The position numbers were made by a program, and so were the translations under genes. This document shows positions 32,824 through 41,668 of a stretch of DNA of 64,000 bases, one piece after another. Origin of the DNA: M55B127 sp034521955 (GTDB lineage: Bacteria; Bacillota; Halanaerobiia; Halanaerobiales; M55B127); NCBI GenBank assembly GCA_034521955.1, contig JAXHLT010000003.1:496001-560000 (forward strand), given 5' to 3'. Positions within the stretch are counted from its first letter, which is position 1. Each line of letters starts with the position of its first letter. Under the pieces are notes generated by a model, which was not told where the DNA came from, ran no database searches, and was given only the letters and a program-made list of their open reading frames with translations.

Positions 32824-33130
32824 TTTTTCATTCAGACTTATTCGAAGCATTTGTCTATCTAATGAATAATTAAAATATAAACAATTTATAAATATAGGAG
32901 TTGTGAAAGATATTTCTATTTAGAGTTAACTATTTTAATTAAAGGCATTGTTGGTTTTGAAGAAAAGTTTATTATTGATACTTCTAAACCTGATGGAACT
33001 TTACTTGATGTATAACGAATGTAAAACTAATATTAGAATAAGAGAAGAAATTAAGAAGACATATAAGTGGTTTAAAGAACATGAAGAAGATATTAAATTA
33101 TATTATTTTAATAAAGGTTATAAAATATGA
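32824..33130 (+). pseudogene. 3' fragment of a third GDP-L-fucose synthase copy
   Basis: Matches the last third of fcl: FFHSDLFEAFVYLMNN corresponds to FLHVDDLADALLYLMNN, then QFINIGVVKDISI, GIVGFEEKFIIDTSKPDGT, LLDV, and the C-terminal KTYKWFKEHEED. There are several stops (near 32870, 32920 and 33014), and the N-terminal two thirds are absent. Its last codons overlap the start of manC copy 2 (ATG 33127), the same close fcl/manC linkage as at 26-27 kb but in the opposite gene order. Confidence 0.75.
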
Positions 33131-34189
33131 TAACAGCATTAATTATGGCAGGAGGACAGGGAACTAGATTTTGGCCTTTAAGTAGAAAAGATAATCCAAA
33201 ACAATTTTTAAATCTTACTGATAATCAAAGAACTATGTTACAGAATACAGTAGAAAGAATTAAACCTTTAGTTCCTGCAGATAAGGTTTTTATTGCTACA
33301 AATAAAAGATATAAAAAAGCTATTGCAGAACAGTTAGATGAAGTTCCAGAAGAAAACATAATAATTGAACCATATAAAAGAAATACAGCTCCTTCAATAG
33401 GTTTATCATCACTTTATATAGAAGATAAGTATCCTGGCTCAAATATGTTAGTCTTACCGGCAGATCACCTTATAAAAGACTAATCAAAGGTTTTTAGATA
33501 TTCTTAAAAAAGCAGTTATGATTGCAGCCAGTGATAAAAATATAGTAACTCTTGGTATTGAGCCAACTCATCCAGAAACAGGTTATGGCTATATCCATTT
33601 TGATAACTTATATCATTCTATAGATAATGATGATATTTATGAAGTAGAAGAATTTACTGAAAAACCAGAATTAAAAACAGCCAAAAGATTTTTAAAAGAA
33701 GGTACCTATTTATGGAATAGTGGAATGTTTGTCTGGCAGGTAGAAACTATTCTTGAAAATATCAAAAAACATATGCCAGATTTATATCAATCATTAGAAA
33801 AGATAAAATCAGTTTTAGGTAGTGATTTAGAAGAAAAAGTTATAAAAGAAGAATTTAAAGAATTAGATAGTGTATCTATTGATTATGGTATTATGGAAAA
33901 AGCTGATGATATATATGTTATTACTGGTGATTTTGGCTGGGATGATTTAGGAAGCTGGCCAGCTTTAGAGAGAATAAAAAAGGTTGATGATGATGGTAAT
34001 GTTGTAGTTGGTAAACATTATGGTATAGATACAAAAAATTCTATAATTCATAGCCCTAATAAAGTTGTAACTACTATAGGTATGAAAGATGTTGTTATCG
34101 TTGATACTGAAGATGCTATACTTATTTGTGATAAGAAGAGAGCACAGGAAGTTAAAGAGAATAAGGAATATTCTAAAAAGATGGAGTAA
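33127..34189 (+). pseudogene. manC: mannose-1-phosphate guanylyltransferase copy 2, one frameshift
   Basis: About 353 codons, full length for the short ManC form without an isomerase domain. ITALIMAGGQGTRFWPLSRK is the GTP site. The first frame ends at a TAA after VLPADHLIKD (33480). One surplus base there separates it from NQRFLDILKKAVMIAASDKN, which then runs clean through YGYIHFDNLYH, EKPELKTAKRFLKEGTYLWNSGMF and GDFGWDDLGSWPAL to the stop at 34189. It supplies GDP-mannose for Gmd/Fcl. A single-base error would make this a working gene. Confidence 0.88.
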
Positions 34190-34331
34190 AAGATTGTTTA
34201 TAATATAATTTTTTTTTTTATATTCCTAGTTTTTAGTAAAATGAACTATAGACTTGTTCTTTATTTGTATTTTTTGAATATAAGAATTGTCATATTAATA
34301 ATATAATAGATATAAAAACTGATATTAGCAT

Positions 34332-34386
34332 AGATCTCTTCTTATTGGATTGAGTTACCCAAAGTAAAATAAGTAGAGGTCTTTTT
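34332..34386 (+). terminator. probable intrinsic terminator behind manC
   Basis: A 14-bp imperfect stem pairs AGATCTCTTCTTAT (34332-34345) with ATAAGTAGAGGTCT (34369-34382), followed by a run of Ts. It lies between manC copy 2 and the antisense abrB remnant, the right place for a convergent terminator. Confidence 0.6.
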
Positions 34387-34409
34387 AATCTGTATATTTA
34401 TTTTGATAC

Positions 34410-34662
34410 CCCAACTATCGATGAAACAACTTTTAATCTCCTCTAAACATTCTTGACAGAAGTAGAAAATTTATAACTTACCGTATCTCAACTCTCAAAC
34501 ATATATAAAATATTGCAGTATTTCTCAACACAGAAAACTTTTTTAAATATAGAAATTTATACAGGTGTATTATAATCATAATCTAAATTATTTCTAATTT
34601 CTTTGAAATTACTAACTCTACCATTTCTTTCAAAATTTCTAGAGGAAATCTGTGCACTTCAT
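34410..34662 (-). pseudogene. second AbrB/SpoVT-family remnant, antisense
   Basis: On the minus strand from 34662: MKCTDFL, a stop, KF, then in another frame ERNGRVSNFKEIRN, which lines up with the AbrB start MKSTGIVRKFDENGRVVIPKEIRN. Much further on, CQECLEEIKSCF matches the C-terminal cysteine tail of this family. It is more decayed than the copy at 27994. The 60 bases preceding it on that strand (34663-34723) are recognisably the same as those preceding the other copy. Confidence 0.5.
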
Positions 34663-35002
34663 AAATCTCAACACCTTCCCCTCAACCACTAACTATTTTA
34701 TCAATCAATGAAAAAAATCCAGCGTAAAAACATATTTCTTTATTCGATATTTTTTACTAGTTTTTTTAGTTATGATTTTGTAAAAAAGTAACTGAACAAA
34801 ACAACTATAAAGTTTGTATTAATTACTATTTAAGTCTTCACTGCAACATAATGCAACTTATGTTAAATTCTAAAAAGGTAACCTGAAAATTTGGGTTTTA
34901 AAAAAAATAAATGAAATTACTGTGCATTAAACCTTGCAATCTAAATTTTTTATAATACTATTTTTATTAATTCAATAAGATATAAAATAAAAATTAATTA
35001 AT

Positions 35003-35089
35003 ATAATGTAATCTATAGTTTCATATATATAGTGATTATTTTTATAAATATTTTTTTGACTTATAATGTTATCTATAGTATCATTATAT
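35003..35089 (+). promoter_or_regulatory. promoter and repeated operator candidate of triad 1
   Basis: A 26-base near-identical direct repeat lies at 35003-35028 and 35063-35089 (core ATAATGTNATCTATAGTNTCAT), exactly 60 bases apart. The downstream copy sits between and over a good promoter: TTGACT at 35056-35061, a 17-base spacer, TATCAT at 35079-35084. Each repeat has partial dyad symmetry (ATG..TA...TA.CAT). This is what an autorepressor site for the Xre protein at 35129 would look like. Confidence 0.6.
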
Positions 35090-35128
35090 TAAAAGAGGGT
35101 ATTTTTAAATTGAAAGGAGGCCCTAAGT

Positions 35129-35488
35129 ATGAAAAAGTTATCTTCTTCAAAATTAGCAGATACTATAAAGTTAAAAAGAAAGGAAAAAAAATTAACTCAA
35201 AAACAACTAAGTGATCTAACTGGTATTAATCGAATAATGATAGGTCGTATAGAACGTGAAGAGTATATTCCTTCTATTAATCAATTTGAATCTTTAGCTG
35301 GTGCTCTAGATTTTAATATTACAGATATGTTTGTAGAAAAGCAAGAAACAAATTCATTTGTTGCTTTACAGAGTGAAGCTTTAAGTAAAAGTGAAAAAGA
35401 TGGTGTAGAAAAACTCTTCACAATGATGTTAACTTTGAGGCAACAAATAGTTTTAAGGAGCAAAGCTGATGAAAAAACAAAGCGTTAA
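35129..35488 (+). CDS. Xre-family HTH protein, triad 1
   Basis: 119 residues. The N-terminal Cro/CI-type helix-turn-helix covers about residues 8-65: KLADTIKLKRKEKKLTQKQL, SDLTGINRIMIGRIEREEYI, then PSINQFESLAGALDFNITDM. The C-terminal third is a charged helix (ALSKSEKDGVEKLFTMMLTL) and may be the protease-sensitive or interaction part. AAGGAGG precedes ATG 35129. The last 20 bases overlap the ImmA/IrrE gene, so the two are coupled. It probably represses its own operon through the repeats at 35003-35089 and may also hold the toxin in check. Confidence 0.85.
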   Translation: MKKLSSSKLADTIKLKRKEKKLTQKQLSDLTGINRIMIGRIEREEYIPSINQFESLAGALDFNITDMFVEKQETNSFVALQSEALSKSEKDGVEKLFTMMLTLRQQIVLRSKADEKTKR

Positions 35489-36362
35489 TCTTAGTGAAGT
35501 TGAAATTGAAGAAATATATAAACTTGCAGAAAAAAAACGTCGTGAATTAGGCTTTGTGGGAGAAACTCCTATAGCTAATGATATTTTTACTATTCTTGAT
35601 AATTTAAACATATATTTATTAGAATACCCAATAAAGATTGATGGAGAAAAACCTGCCTTTTCTGCTGCATTATTATATTCTGCTCAAGATGATAAAGAAT
35701 TAGTTTTTATAGGATTAAATACGTCCCACTATTTTGATAGACAAATATTTGCTATTGCACATGAACTTTATCATTATTTCACAAAAACAGGTTCACATCT
35801 AAGCCGATTATCAGAAGACAATGGTAATGATAATATTACTGAAGTAAAAGCTAATCTATTTGCTGCGGAGTTTCTACTTCCAGAAAAAATACTAAAAAGT
35901 ATTATTATTAATGAATTTAAAACATCTTCACTTGAATCTATAAAGATAAATACTTTATTACGATTTATTGCCAGACTTCAATGTACATGGTGGCTACCAT
36001 ATCGTTCACTTGTAAAAAGATTAAAAGAAATTAGTGTAATTTCCAAAAAACAATTTAGCTTATTATATGAAATAGAAGAAAGAAATAATAAAGCTAATTA
36101 CTGGCGATTAGGAATGGCTATTAATAAAGAAATATTTTCAAAACTTAATTCTCATTCTAAAAATATTGGTACATCACCTAGTAATATAGAAAATATTATT
36201 CGAAATTTTGAAGATGAACTTATAGATGAAGATACTTTTTATGATGTATTAACTTTATTTAATAAAACACCTGAAGACTTTGGATTTGAAATAGAAGTAG
36301 ATTCTGAAACAATAAATGAATTTAATAGTTTTTTTAATGAGGAGGATGATTATGAAGATTAA
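35469..36362 (+). CDS. ImmA/IrrE-type metallopeptidase, triad 1
   Basis: 297 residues. The zinc motif HELYH is at residues 98-102 in FAIAHELYHYF, and the third ligand is expected at Glu125 in EVKANLFAAEFLLP, the standard ImmA/IrrE (COG2856) arrangement. The N-terminal part resembles the family fold (ANDIFTILDNLNIYLLEYPI). A C-terminal extension of over 100 residues ends in an acidic tail (FNEEDDYED). Family members cleave Xre-type repressors such as ImmR and DdrO, so the natural substrate is the upstream HTH protein. AAGGAG precedes ATG 35469. The PIN gene starts 11 bases before its end. Confidence 0.88.
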   Translation: MKKQSVNLSEVEIEEIYKLAEKKRRELGFVGETPIANDIFTILDNLNIYLLEYPIKIDGEKPAFSAALLYSAQDDKELVFIGLNTSHYFDRQIFAIAHELYHYFTKTGSHLSRLSEDNGNDNITEVKANLFAAEFLLPEKILKSIIINEFKTSSLESIKINTLLRFIARLQCTWWLPYRSLVKRLKEISVISKKQFSLLYEIEERNNKANYWRLGMAINKEIFSKLNSHSKNIGTSPSNIENIIRNFEDELIDEDTFYDVLTLFNKTPEDFGFEIEVDSETINEFNSFFNEEDDYED

Positions 36363-37050
36363 TTTATCCTCCTTTAATCCTGCTTTAAAATGTATAATAA
36401 ATGAGCCAAATCAAATTATTACACTTGATGCTAATTTACTTATTCCACCTAACAGAAGCAGATATAATAGGGTACCAATTTTTTCTTTCAGAAAATTTAA
36501 GAAATCATGGCTTGATCCATTATTTAAGGCTTTTCCAAATTTAGCTATTCATGAGGCTGTTTATAAAGAAATTATATCTCCGAATGTAAAGAATTATATT
36601 GACTCAAAAATAGATCATGACTCCTCAAAATTAATTATTCACAAAGATTCTTTACTTAACGAAAGTGAACGAGTGCTTAGAAATTCAATCGAAAGCAAAA
36701 TTTATCCCTATACTAAATATAATCCAATTAATGACAATAAAGATGACCGAGGTGAAGTAAAATCACTTGCCTATATAGCAGTAAAAGAATTACTATATTT
36801 TGCAGCAAATGATTCTAATGCCATTCAATTAATAGAAAATTCAGAAGAATGGGGGACCTCTTTAGATAATGTACAAGTTATTAAAATGTATGAATTAATT
36901 TATTATTTATATAGGATTAATATTTGTAGTAACAATAAACTGAGATACTTATACAGATATCTATATCACTTAACAAAGTATGAGAAAAAATCAAATCCAT
37001 CATGGGGGAATTTTATAGAAACCATAAGTGCATTATATTCTGATGAATAG
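36352..37050 (+). CDS. PIN-like nuclease (DUF4411-like), triad 1
   Basis: About 232 residues. PIN-domain acids are in order: Asp26 in IITLDANLL, Glu73 in AVYKEIISP, Glu135 in DDRGEVKSLAYIA, and Asp154 in FAANDSNAIQL. Beyond the PIN core there is a helical, basic C-terminal region of about 60 residues (YRYLYHLTKYEKK). ATG 36352 follows GAGGAGG and overlaps the protease gene. PIN toxins are RNases, so this is the likely effector of the three-gene module. The exact subfamily is a guess; DUF4411 is the closest I can recall. Confidence 0.78.
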   Translation: MKINLSSFNPALKCIINEPNQIITLDANLLIPPNRSRYNRVPIFSFRKFKKSWLDPLFKAFPNLAIHEAVYKEIISPNVKNYIDSKIDHDSSKLIIHKDSLLNESERVLRNSIESKIYPYTKYNPINDNKDDRGEVKSLAYIAVKELLYFAANDSNAIQLIENSEEWGTSLDNVQVIKMYELIYYLYRINICSNNKLRYLYRYLYHLTKYEKKSNPSWGNFIETISALYSDE

Positions 37051-37791
37051 CTTAAATTAATAATAACAAAGTTACTAATTTCAATACTAATTAATAACGA
37101 AAAAATAGATTTTATAATAATCTAACTAAAGGAATTTAAATATATTTATAATTCTTACAATTTTAAGAAAAATAGGTCCAAATAAGAGATGTGGCTCTAA
37201 TAGTTATTTATAAGCGAAACTACCTTTATAGAAGAACAAAAACAAAAATACTTCAAAAGATTTAAACTTTGATAATAATCCAGGTTTTATCATATATAAC
37301 TATCATAATATTTATTTTTCCTCTTTATAGCACATGAAAGTTAAAAATTTAGATATATTTTAGATCCAAAAAAAATGACGGAAGGTAATAGAAAGAATGG
37401 TTAATTATATGCTGAAATCTTTCAAAATAAGTTATTCTGATTTAATATATTTTGATCAAAATATTTTTAACTTTAATACTTCTCTTTCCTAAAATAATGT
37501 GCTAAAATATTTTCACATTATTATGGATTAAATATTTAAAGGCTCAACATTATAGTAAAGTTTCTGAACCTGATGAAAAAGACGAATATGATCATAATTG
37601 GTGGTTTTTTTGAAGAAAAAAAGATAATAGAATGTTTCATATTAAAATAAGGATTAGATCTAATAAAGGTAGAAAATAGGTAGTTTGCCTATCATTTAAT
37701 CCAGCAATATATTCAATTGATTTTCCTTCTAAATATAAATAAGCTATCTTTTTTTTGACTTGTTAAAAATAAAGAACGAGGAGTTTTGATT
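37051..37791. other. intergenic region with decayed coding fragments
   Basis: No intact gene. Scraps such as EPDEKDEYDHNWWFF (37566-37610) and VVCLSFNPAIYSIDFPSKYK-like text (37677-37740), plus stops in all frames, suggest an old pseudogene of about 200 codons. I do not recognise it. The Fic gene starts at the right edge. Confidence 0.35.
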
Positions 37792-38526
37792 ATGTTTGAT
37801 AATATTGATAAAAAGCAGAAAAAGATCGAAGAAAAAAAGACCACTACCCAAAAATACTTTACAAAGTTTAAGAGAAAAACTTATTTTAGAATGGATATAT
37901 AATTCAAATGCAATAGAAGGTAACACTTTAACATTATCAGAAACAAAAGTAGTACTAGAAGATGGTATAACTATAGGTGGAAAAACACTAAAAGAACATT
38001 TAGAAATTGTAAACCATAAAGAAGCTATTAATTACATGGAAGATGTAATTAATAAGAACGAAAAGCTTTCAGAAAGACAAATAAAAAATTTACAATATTT
38101 AATACTTAAGGGAATAGATGATGAAAATGCAGGTAAATATAGACATGAGAAAGTAGTAATAAGTGGAGCAGAGCATGTACCACCTGCCCCGATATTTATT
38201 CATGATCAAATGGAAGAACTAATTAATTGGTACTATGGTGAAGGATTATCTCTTCATGCTATAGAAAGAGCTGCTAAATTACACACTAATTTTGTAAAAA
38301 TACATCCATTTATTGATGGAAATGGTAGAACAGCAAAGATACTATTGAATTTTGAATTAATAAAAGCTGGTTATCCCAATTATAATTATCAAAAATGAAG
38401 ATAGAGTTAAATACTATGAAAGCTTAGATAAAGCGACATACTAATGGAGATTATAATGATTTTATTAATTTAGTATCTGAATCTTTAAATAGAAGTTTAG
38501 ATATATATTTAAATATAATAGATTAA
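37792..38526 (+). pseudogene. Fic-domain protein, frameshifted
   Basis: ATG 37792 (after GAGGAG) begins MFDNIDKKQKKIEEK, shifts in an A-run near 37838, and continues PLPKNTLQSLREKLILEWIY. The inhibitory motif SNAIEGNTLT and the Fic motif HPFIDGNGRTAKILLNFEL with its catalytic His are intact. The YPN turn is followed by another shift at about 38390, then NEDRVKYYESLDKA, shift, NDFINLVSESLNRSLDIY to TAA 38526. Fic enzymes transfer AMP to proteins, and the N-terminal motif makes this a self-inhibited class II type. As read, it would be truncated. Confidence 0.82.
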
Positions 38527-38609
38527 ATAGTTATAAATATATTCTGACATCATTAAATTTTAGATTACCTTTTTGTGCATTTATCAATTGACCAATTATG
38601 TTAATGAAA

Positions 38610-38667
38610 TGTTTACATTAATATAATTTTTATATATATTGTAAACACTTTGTTGCTTTTTTATGTT
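38610..38667 (+). promoter_or_regulatory. promoter and inverted-repeat operator candidate of triad 2
   Basis: TGTTTACA at 38610-38617 and its complement TGTAAACA at 38640-38647 are 30 bases apart. The second arm overlaps a TTGTAA -35 element (38639-38644), followed after 17 bases by TATGTT (38662-38667). The Xre gene starts 35 bases further on. The arms differ completely from the triad 1 and triad 3 repeats. Confidence 0.5.
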
Positions 38668-38701
38668 ATGAATGATACACTTTTTATAGGAGGTGAAACT
38701 A

Positions 38702-39067
38702 ATGACTTCTTTTAATAGTATAGTTGGTAAAAGAATACAAAATTGTTTAGATGAAATTGGTTGGAGTCAATCACGTTTAGCAGAAGAATTGAATGTCTCC
38801 CGCCAAGTTGTAAATAAGATTATTCATGGACGGAAAAATATAAACTTAGAAGAAATAAAATTGATTGCTGATATATTGGGAATAAGTTTAAAAACTTTGG
38901 TACAAGATAAAAATGAAAATGAAATTGAAGAGGATCCTATTATTGCTTTTATGGGAGAAGTTAAAACTCAGGAAGCAAAAGATGGTCTAAATAAAGCAAA
39001 AGAAATTATGGATTTGATTATTTTTCATCGTGATATCAGTGAATCACATCAAAAGATATTTGATTAA
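38702..39067 (+). CDS. Xre-family HTH protein, triad 2
   Basis: About 121 residues. The helix-turn-helix covers residues 6-65: VGKRIQNCLDEIGWSQSRLA, EELNVSRQVVNKIIHGRKNI, then NLEEIKLIADILGISLKTLV. The linker is acidic (ENEIEEDP). The C-terminal helix EAKDGLNKAKEIMDLIIFHR has the same position as the C-terminal helix of the triad 1 protein, though the sequences differ. ATG 38702 follows AGGAGGTG at 38689-38696. The protease gene follows after 17 bases. Confidence 0.85.
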   Translation: MTSFNSIVGKRIQNCLDEIGWSQSRLAEELNVSRQVVNKIIHGRKNINLEEIKLIADILGISLKTLVQDKNENEIEEDPIIAFMGEVKTQEAKDGLNKAKEIMDLIIFHRDISESHQKIFD

Positions 39068-39084
39068 TAAAGGTGGCGATTTAT

Positions 39085-39876
39085 ATGGATTTATTAGAAG
39101 GGATAATTAAAAAAACCAATCCTAAATTATATAATAATATTGAAAAAGAGGTACTTTTATTTCAAAAAAAACATTCTGGGGCTCGTGATAAGGTTCTCCA
39201 GGATGATATATTTAGAATTATTGAAGAATTGGATGGATTAGATTTATTATTATTTCCAATTAAAGATGAAGAATTTTGTGGGTTTATCTGTGAGTATAAG
39301 GGCGAAATTTTTATTTATATAAATACCAATTTACCCCTTGCCAAACAAATTTTTGCTGCTGCTCATGAATTATATCATTATATTAATGATGGTCATAGAG
39401 AATTATTACAGAGTAATATCATTGATGAAAATGAAGAAGAAATATTAGAACTTGAAGAGAGCAAAGCTAATTTGTTTGCAGCATTATTATTGGTTCCAGA
39501 TGATTCGCTAAAAAAGGAATTAGAACTGTTAAAAATTAAAACTGAAAATGATCTTGATCAATTAAAATTAATTAAATTAATGGATATCTTTGCTGTTCCC
39601 TATAAAACAGTTGTTTTAAGATTATTTGAAATTGAATTATTGAATGAAGGCGAAACAAAGAAATGGTTATCTATACCAGATAGAAGTAAAAAGCAAGGAG
39701 TATTTAAACAAATTAAAAAACATAAAATAGGTGAAAGGTGGCAGAAAAGAACTCGCGAAATAAAGTATAGTAATTTGCAGGCATTGATATATGATAATGA
39801 TGAATTTGAACTTTTACCTAAAAATAAGATTAAAAAAGATCTTGCTTTTATTAGGCAAGATGATAAAAATGAGTGA
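39085..39876 (+). CDS. ImmA/IrrE-type metallopeptidase, triad 2
   Basis: About 263 residues. HELYH at residues 94-98 (AAAHELYHYIND), third ligand Glu125 in EESKANLFAALLLVP. The preceding beta strand reads GEIFIYINTNLPLAKQIFAA, as in the family. The C-terminal extension is basic and shorter than in triad 1 (KKHKIGERWQKRTREIKYS). ATG 39085 is preferred over GTG 39073 because AAGGTGG lies directly upstream. The stop overlaps the start of the PIN gene by eight bases. Confidence 0.87.
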   Translation: MDLLEGIIKKTNPKLYNNIEKEVLLFQKKHSGARDKVLQDDIFRIIEELDGLDLLLFPIKDEEFCGFICEYKGEIFIYINTNLPLAKQIFAAAHELYHYINDGHRELLQSNIIDENEEEILELEESKANLFAALLLVPDDSLKKELELLKIKTENDLDQLKLIKLMDIFAVPYKTVVLRLFEIELLNEGETKKWLSIPDRSKKQGVFKQIKKHKIGERWQKRTREIKYSNLQALIYDNDEFELLPKNKIKKDLAFIRQDDKNE

Positions 39877-40615
39877 TAATGAGAAAATAGCATGTCTAGA
39901 TGCAGATGTAATTATCAAAATGAATAATAATGGATCAAAGTTATTGGAAAATCTTTTAGATATTTTCTCTGAATGCTATCTTCATAAACATGTATATAAA
40001 GAAGTTATATGGCCGAAAGAAACTGTAAAATTACTTGATCAATTAATTGATAATGATGTAATTAAATTAATTACCGATAGAGATCTTTATAATAAATTAG
40101 AAATGAAAAAGATGTTTATATATTCACTTAAACAAGTTTGTGATATTTTTGGATTAAATTATGAAAATATCTATTATGATCTTGAAAAGTATATTGACGA
40201 TGAGCAAAAGTTTTTTAAAAAATTGAAAAAGTTAGATGAAAATATTGAAGAAAATTTAGGAGAAATTCGTACTTTACAAATGATAATTTTATTGAGGGAA
40301 ATTGAATGGAATAAAATTAATTATTTTATTTCAGATGACAGGAGAGCTTGTAATTCTATTATATTAAAATATGGTAGTACTCTTACTGAACAAAAATTGT
40401 ATGGAATAAGTTTAATAAGTTCTCTTTATTTACTCAAAATAAATGGATGTACTAAAAATAAAGCATTAAAGTTAGTTAAAAATTTACCATCATCTAAAAG
40501 TAAAATTTTTTATGAAAAAAATCGTATGGATAAAATGGATAATAAAGAAATAATAAATAACTTATATGACGGGAATTTAAAATTGCTTAAAAATGGTGAT
40601 TTTTTATTAAAATAA
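39869..40615 (+). CDS. PIN-like nuclease, triad 2
   Basis: About 248 residues. Asp11 and Asp13 in ACLDADVIIKM, Glu45 in HVYKEVIWP, Glu132 in LGEIRTLQMIILLRE, and Asp156/Asp157 in YFISDDRRACNS give the full PIN acid set. A helical insert of about 60 residues separates the second and third acids. The C-terminus has SLYLLKINGCTKNKALKLV. The start is ATG 39869 or 39860, both overlapping the protease gene. It is clearly not close in sequence to the PIN proteins of triads 1 and 3, except at the active site. Confidence 0.72.
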   Translation: MSDNEKIACLDADVIIKMNNNGSKLLENLLDIFSECYLHKHVYKEVIWPKETVKLLDQLIDNDVIKLITDRDLYNKLEMKKMFIYSLKQVCDIFGLNYENIYYDLEKYIDDEQKFFKKLKKLDENIEENLGEIRTLQMIILLREIEWNKINYFISDDRRACNSIILKYGSTLTEQKLYGISLISSLYLLKINGCTKNKALKLVKNLPSSKSKIFYEKNRMDKMDNKEIINNLYDGNLKLLKNGDFLLK

Positions 40616-40689
40616 ACATAACCATATGGAATCGGACGATTATGTAACCTTTTTAATTACACAAAAATATTATAATAGAAAAATCTAAT

Positions 40690-41140
40690 ATCTAATTTAA
40701 TAATTAGAAGAGATAACTCCTCTTACTCTGAAAAACTATTATATTATTGCCAGTGTTTATATAAAATATTCATGGCACATTCTTATTTGATGAAGATAGT
40801 CAATCCGAGCTCTACGACTCTGTATATGAAGATATAAATATTAAATACCGTATTTCCGGATATAACCAAATGGAAAATAAAAATATGAGATTTAAAAATA
40901 TTAAATTAATATTCACAGAAAAGGCACTTTTAGATAGTATTATAGATAACTTTGGTTGCTACAGTGCTAAAATTCTTGAAAAAATGTCTCTTTCTGAAAG
41001 ATCTTGGAGGACTAACTAGAAAAAACTTGAAACCAAAAGAGAAAAATAATCAAATAATAAAAAAGATTTTATAACCGATTATTTTAAAGACGTTTACAAT
41101 AAGTATGAAATGTTGAATGTAGGAGATATTAATGATTACA
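40690..41140 (+). pseudogene. Panacea/DUF4065 (SocA-like) antitoxin-domain remnant
   Basis: Reads, with shifts, ITPLTL-KLLYYCQCLYKIFMAHSYFDEDSQSELYD, RISGYNQMENKNM, IFTEKALLDSIIDNFGCYSAKILEKMSLSERSWR, then KKDFITDYFKDVYNKYEML. The order TPLTLxKLLYYxQ to ILExMSxSExxWR is that of the Panacea (DUF4065) domain, an antitoxin domain known to pair with many toxins. The beginning of any N-terminal domain is absent. It carries several frameshifts and stops. Confidence 0.65.
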
Positions 41141-41243
41141 GTAAAGAACTATTTATAAAAATAAAAAAACATGATCTTCTATTAAATACTATTGCTCTCA
41201 CTGGAATCATTTGAATTCTAGTGAGATTATTTTTTGCATTATA

Positions 41244-41295
41244 TGTTACAATAGTAAATTTTATATTGTAATTAAGTAACATATTTGTTACAATA
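41244..41295 (+). promoter_or_regulatory. promoter and repeated operator candidate of triad 3
   Basis: TGTTACAATA occurs at 41244-41253 and again at 41286-41295, 42 bases (about four helical turns) apart. Between them TATTGTAA and AGTAACA form inverted versions of the same core. A promoter can be drawn through the repeats: TTGTAA at 41266-41271, 17-base spacer, TACAAT at 41289-41294. The Xre start is at 41330. This suggests cooperative autorepression. Confidence 0.55.
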
Positions 41296-41329
41296 TAAAT
41301 ACAAGAACTTGAATGAAAGGGTGACTGAA

Positions 41330-41668
41330 ATGTTAGATTATGACCAAATCGCAAAAAGGTTAAAAGAAGCTCGGCTGGAAATGAATTATTCTCAGCAACA
41401 GGTCGCTGATTTTATTGGTAAAAAAAGAAGTCAAATATCTTATTATGAAACTGGTGCCAGAAAAATTAATTTATCTTTACTAAATAAATTTTCTAATTTA
41501 TATGGTAAAAGTATTGAATACTTTATTGGAGAAAGAGACGAAGAAAGAAAATTAAAAATAGCTCATCGTTCAACGGATATTTCTAATGACGGTTTAGAAA
41601 AAATTGAATGGGCTAAGAATTTTGTGAATAATTTGTATGAATTAAAAAATTTACTGGAGGTAAGGTAA
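41330..41668 (+). CDS. Xre-family HTH protein, triad 3
   Basis: About 112 residues. Helix-turn-helix at residues 5-62: IAKRLKEARLEMNYSQQQVA, DFIGKKRSQISYYETGARKI, then NLSLLNKFSNLYGKSIEYFI. After a GERDEERKLKIAHRS linker there is a short C-terminal helix (LEKIEWAKNFVNNLYELKNL), again as in the other two triads. ATG 41330 follows AAAGGGTG. Its stop abuts the protease start at 41669 with no gap. Confidence 0.87.
   Translation: MLDYDQIAKRLKEARLEMNYSQQQVADFIGKKRSQISYYETGARKINLSLLNKFSNLYGKSIEYFIGERDEERKLKIAHRSTDISNDGLEKIEWAKNFVNNLYELKNLLEVR

Noticed and set aside
37051..37791. A fourth triad or further toxin between triad 1 and Fic
   Set aside because: Only scrambled fragments without HTH, HExxH or PIN motifs are present.
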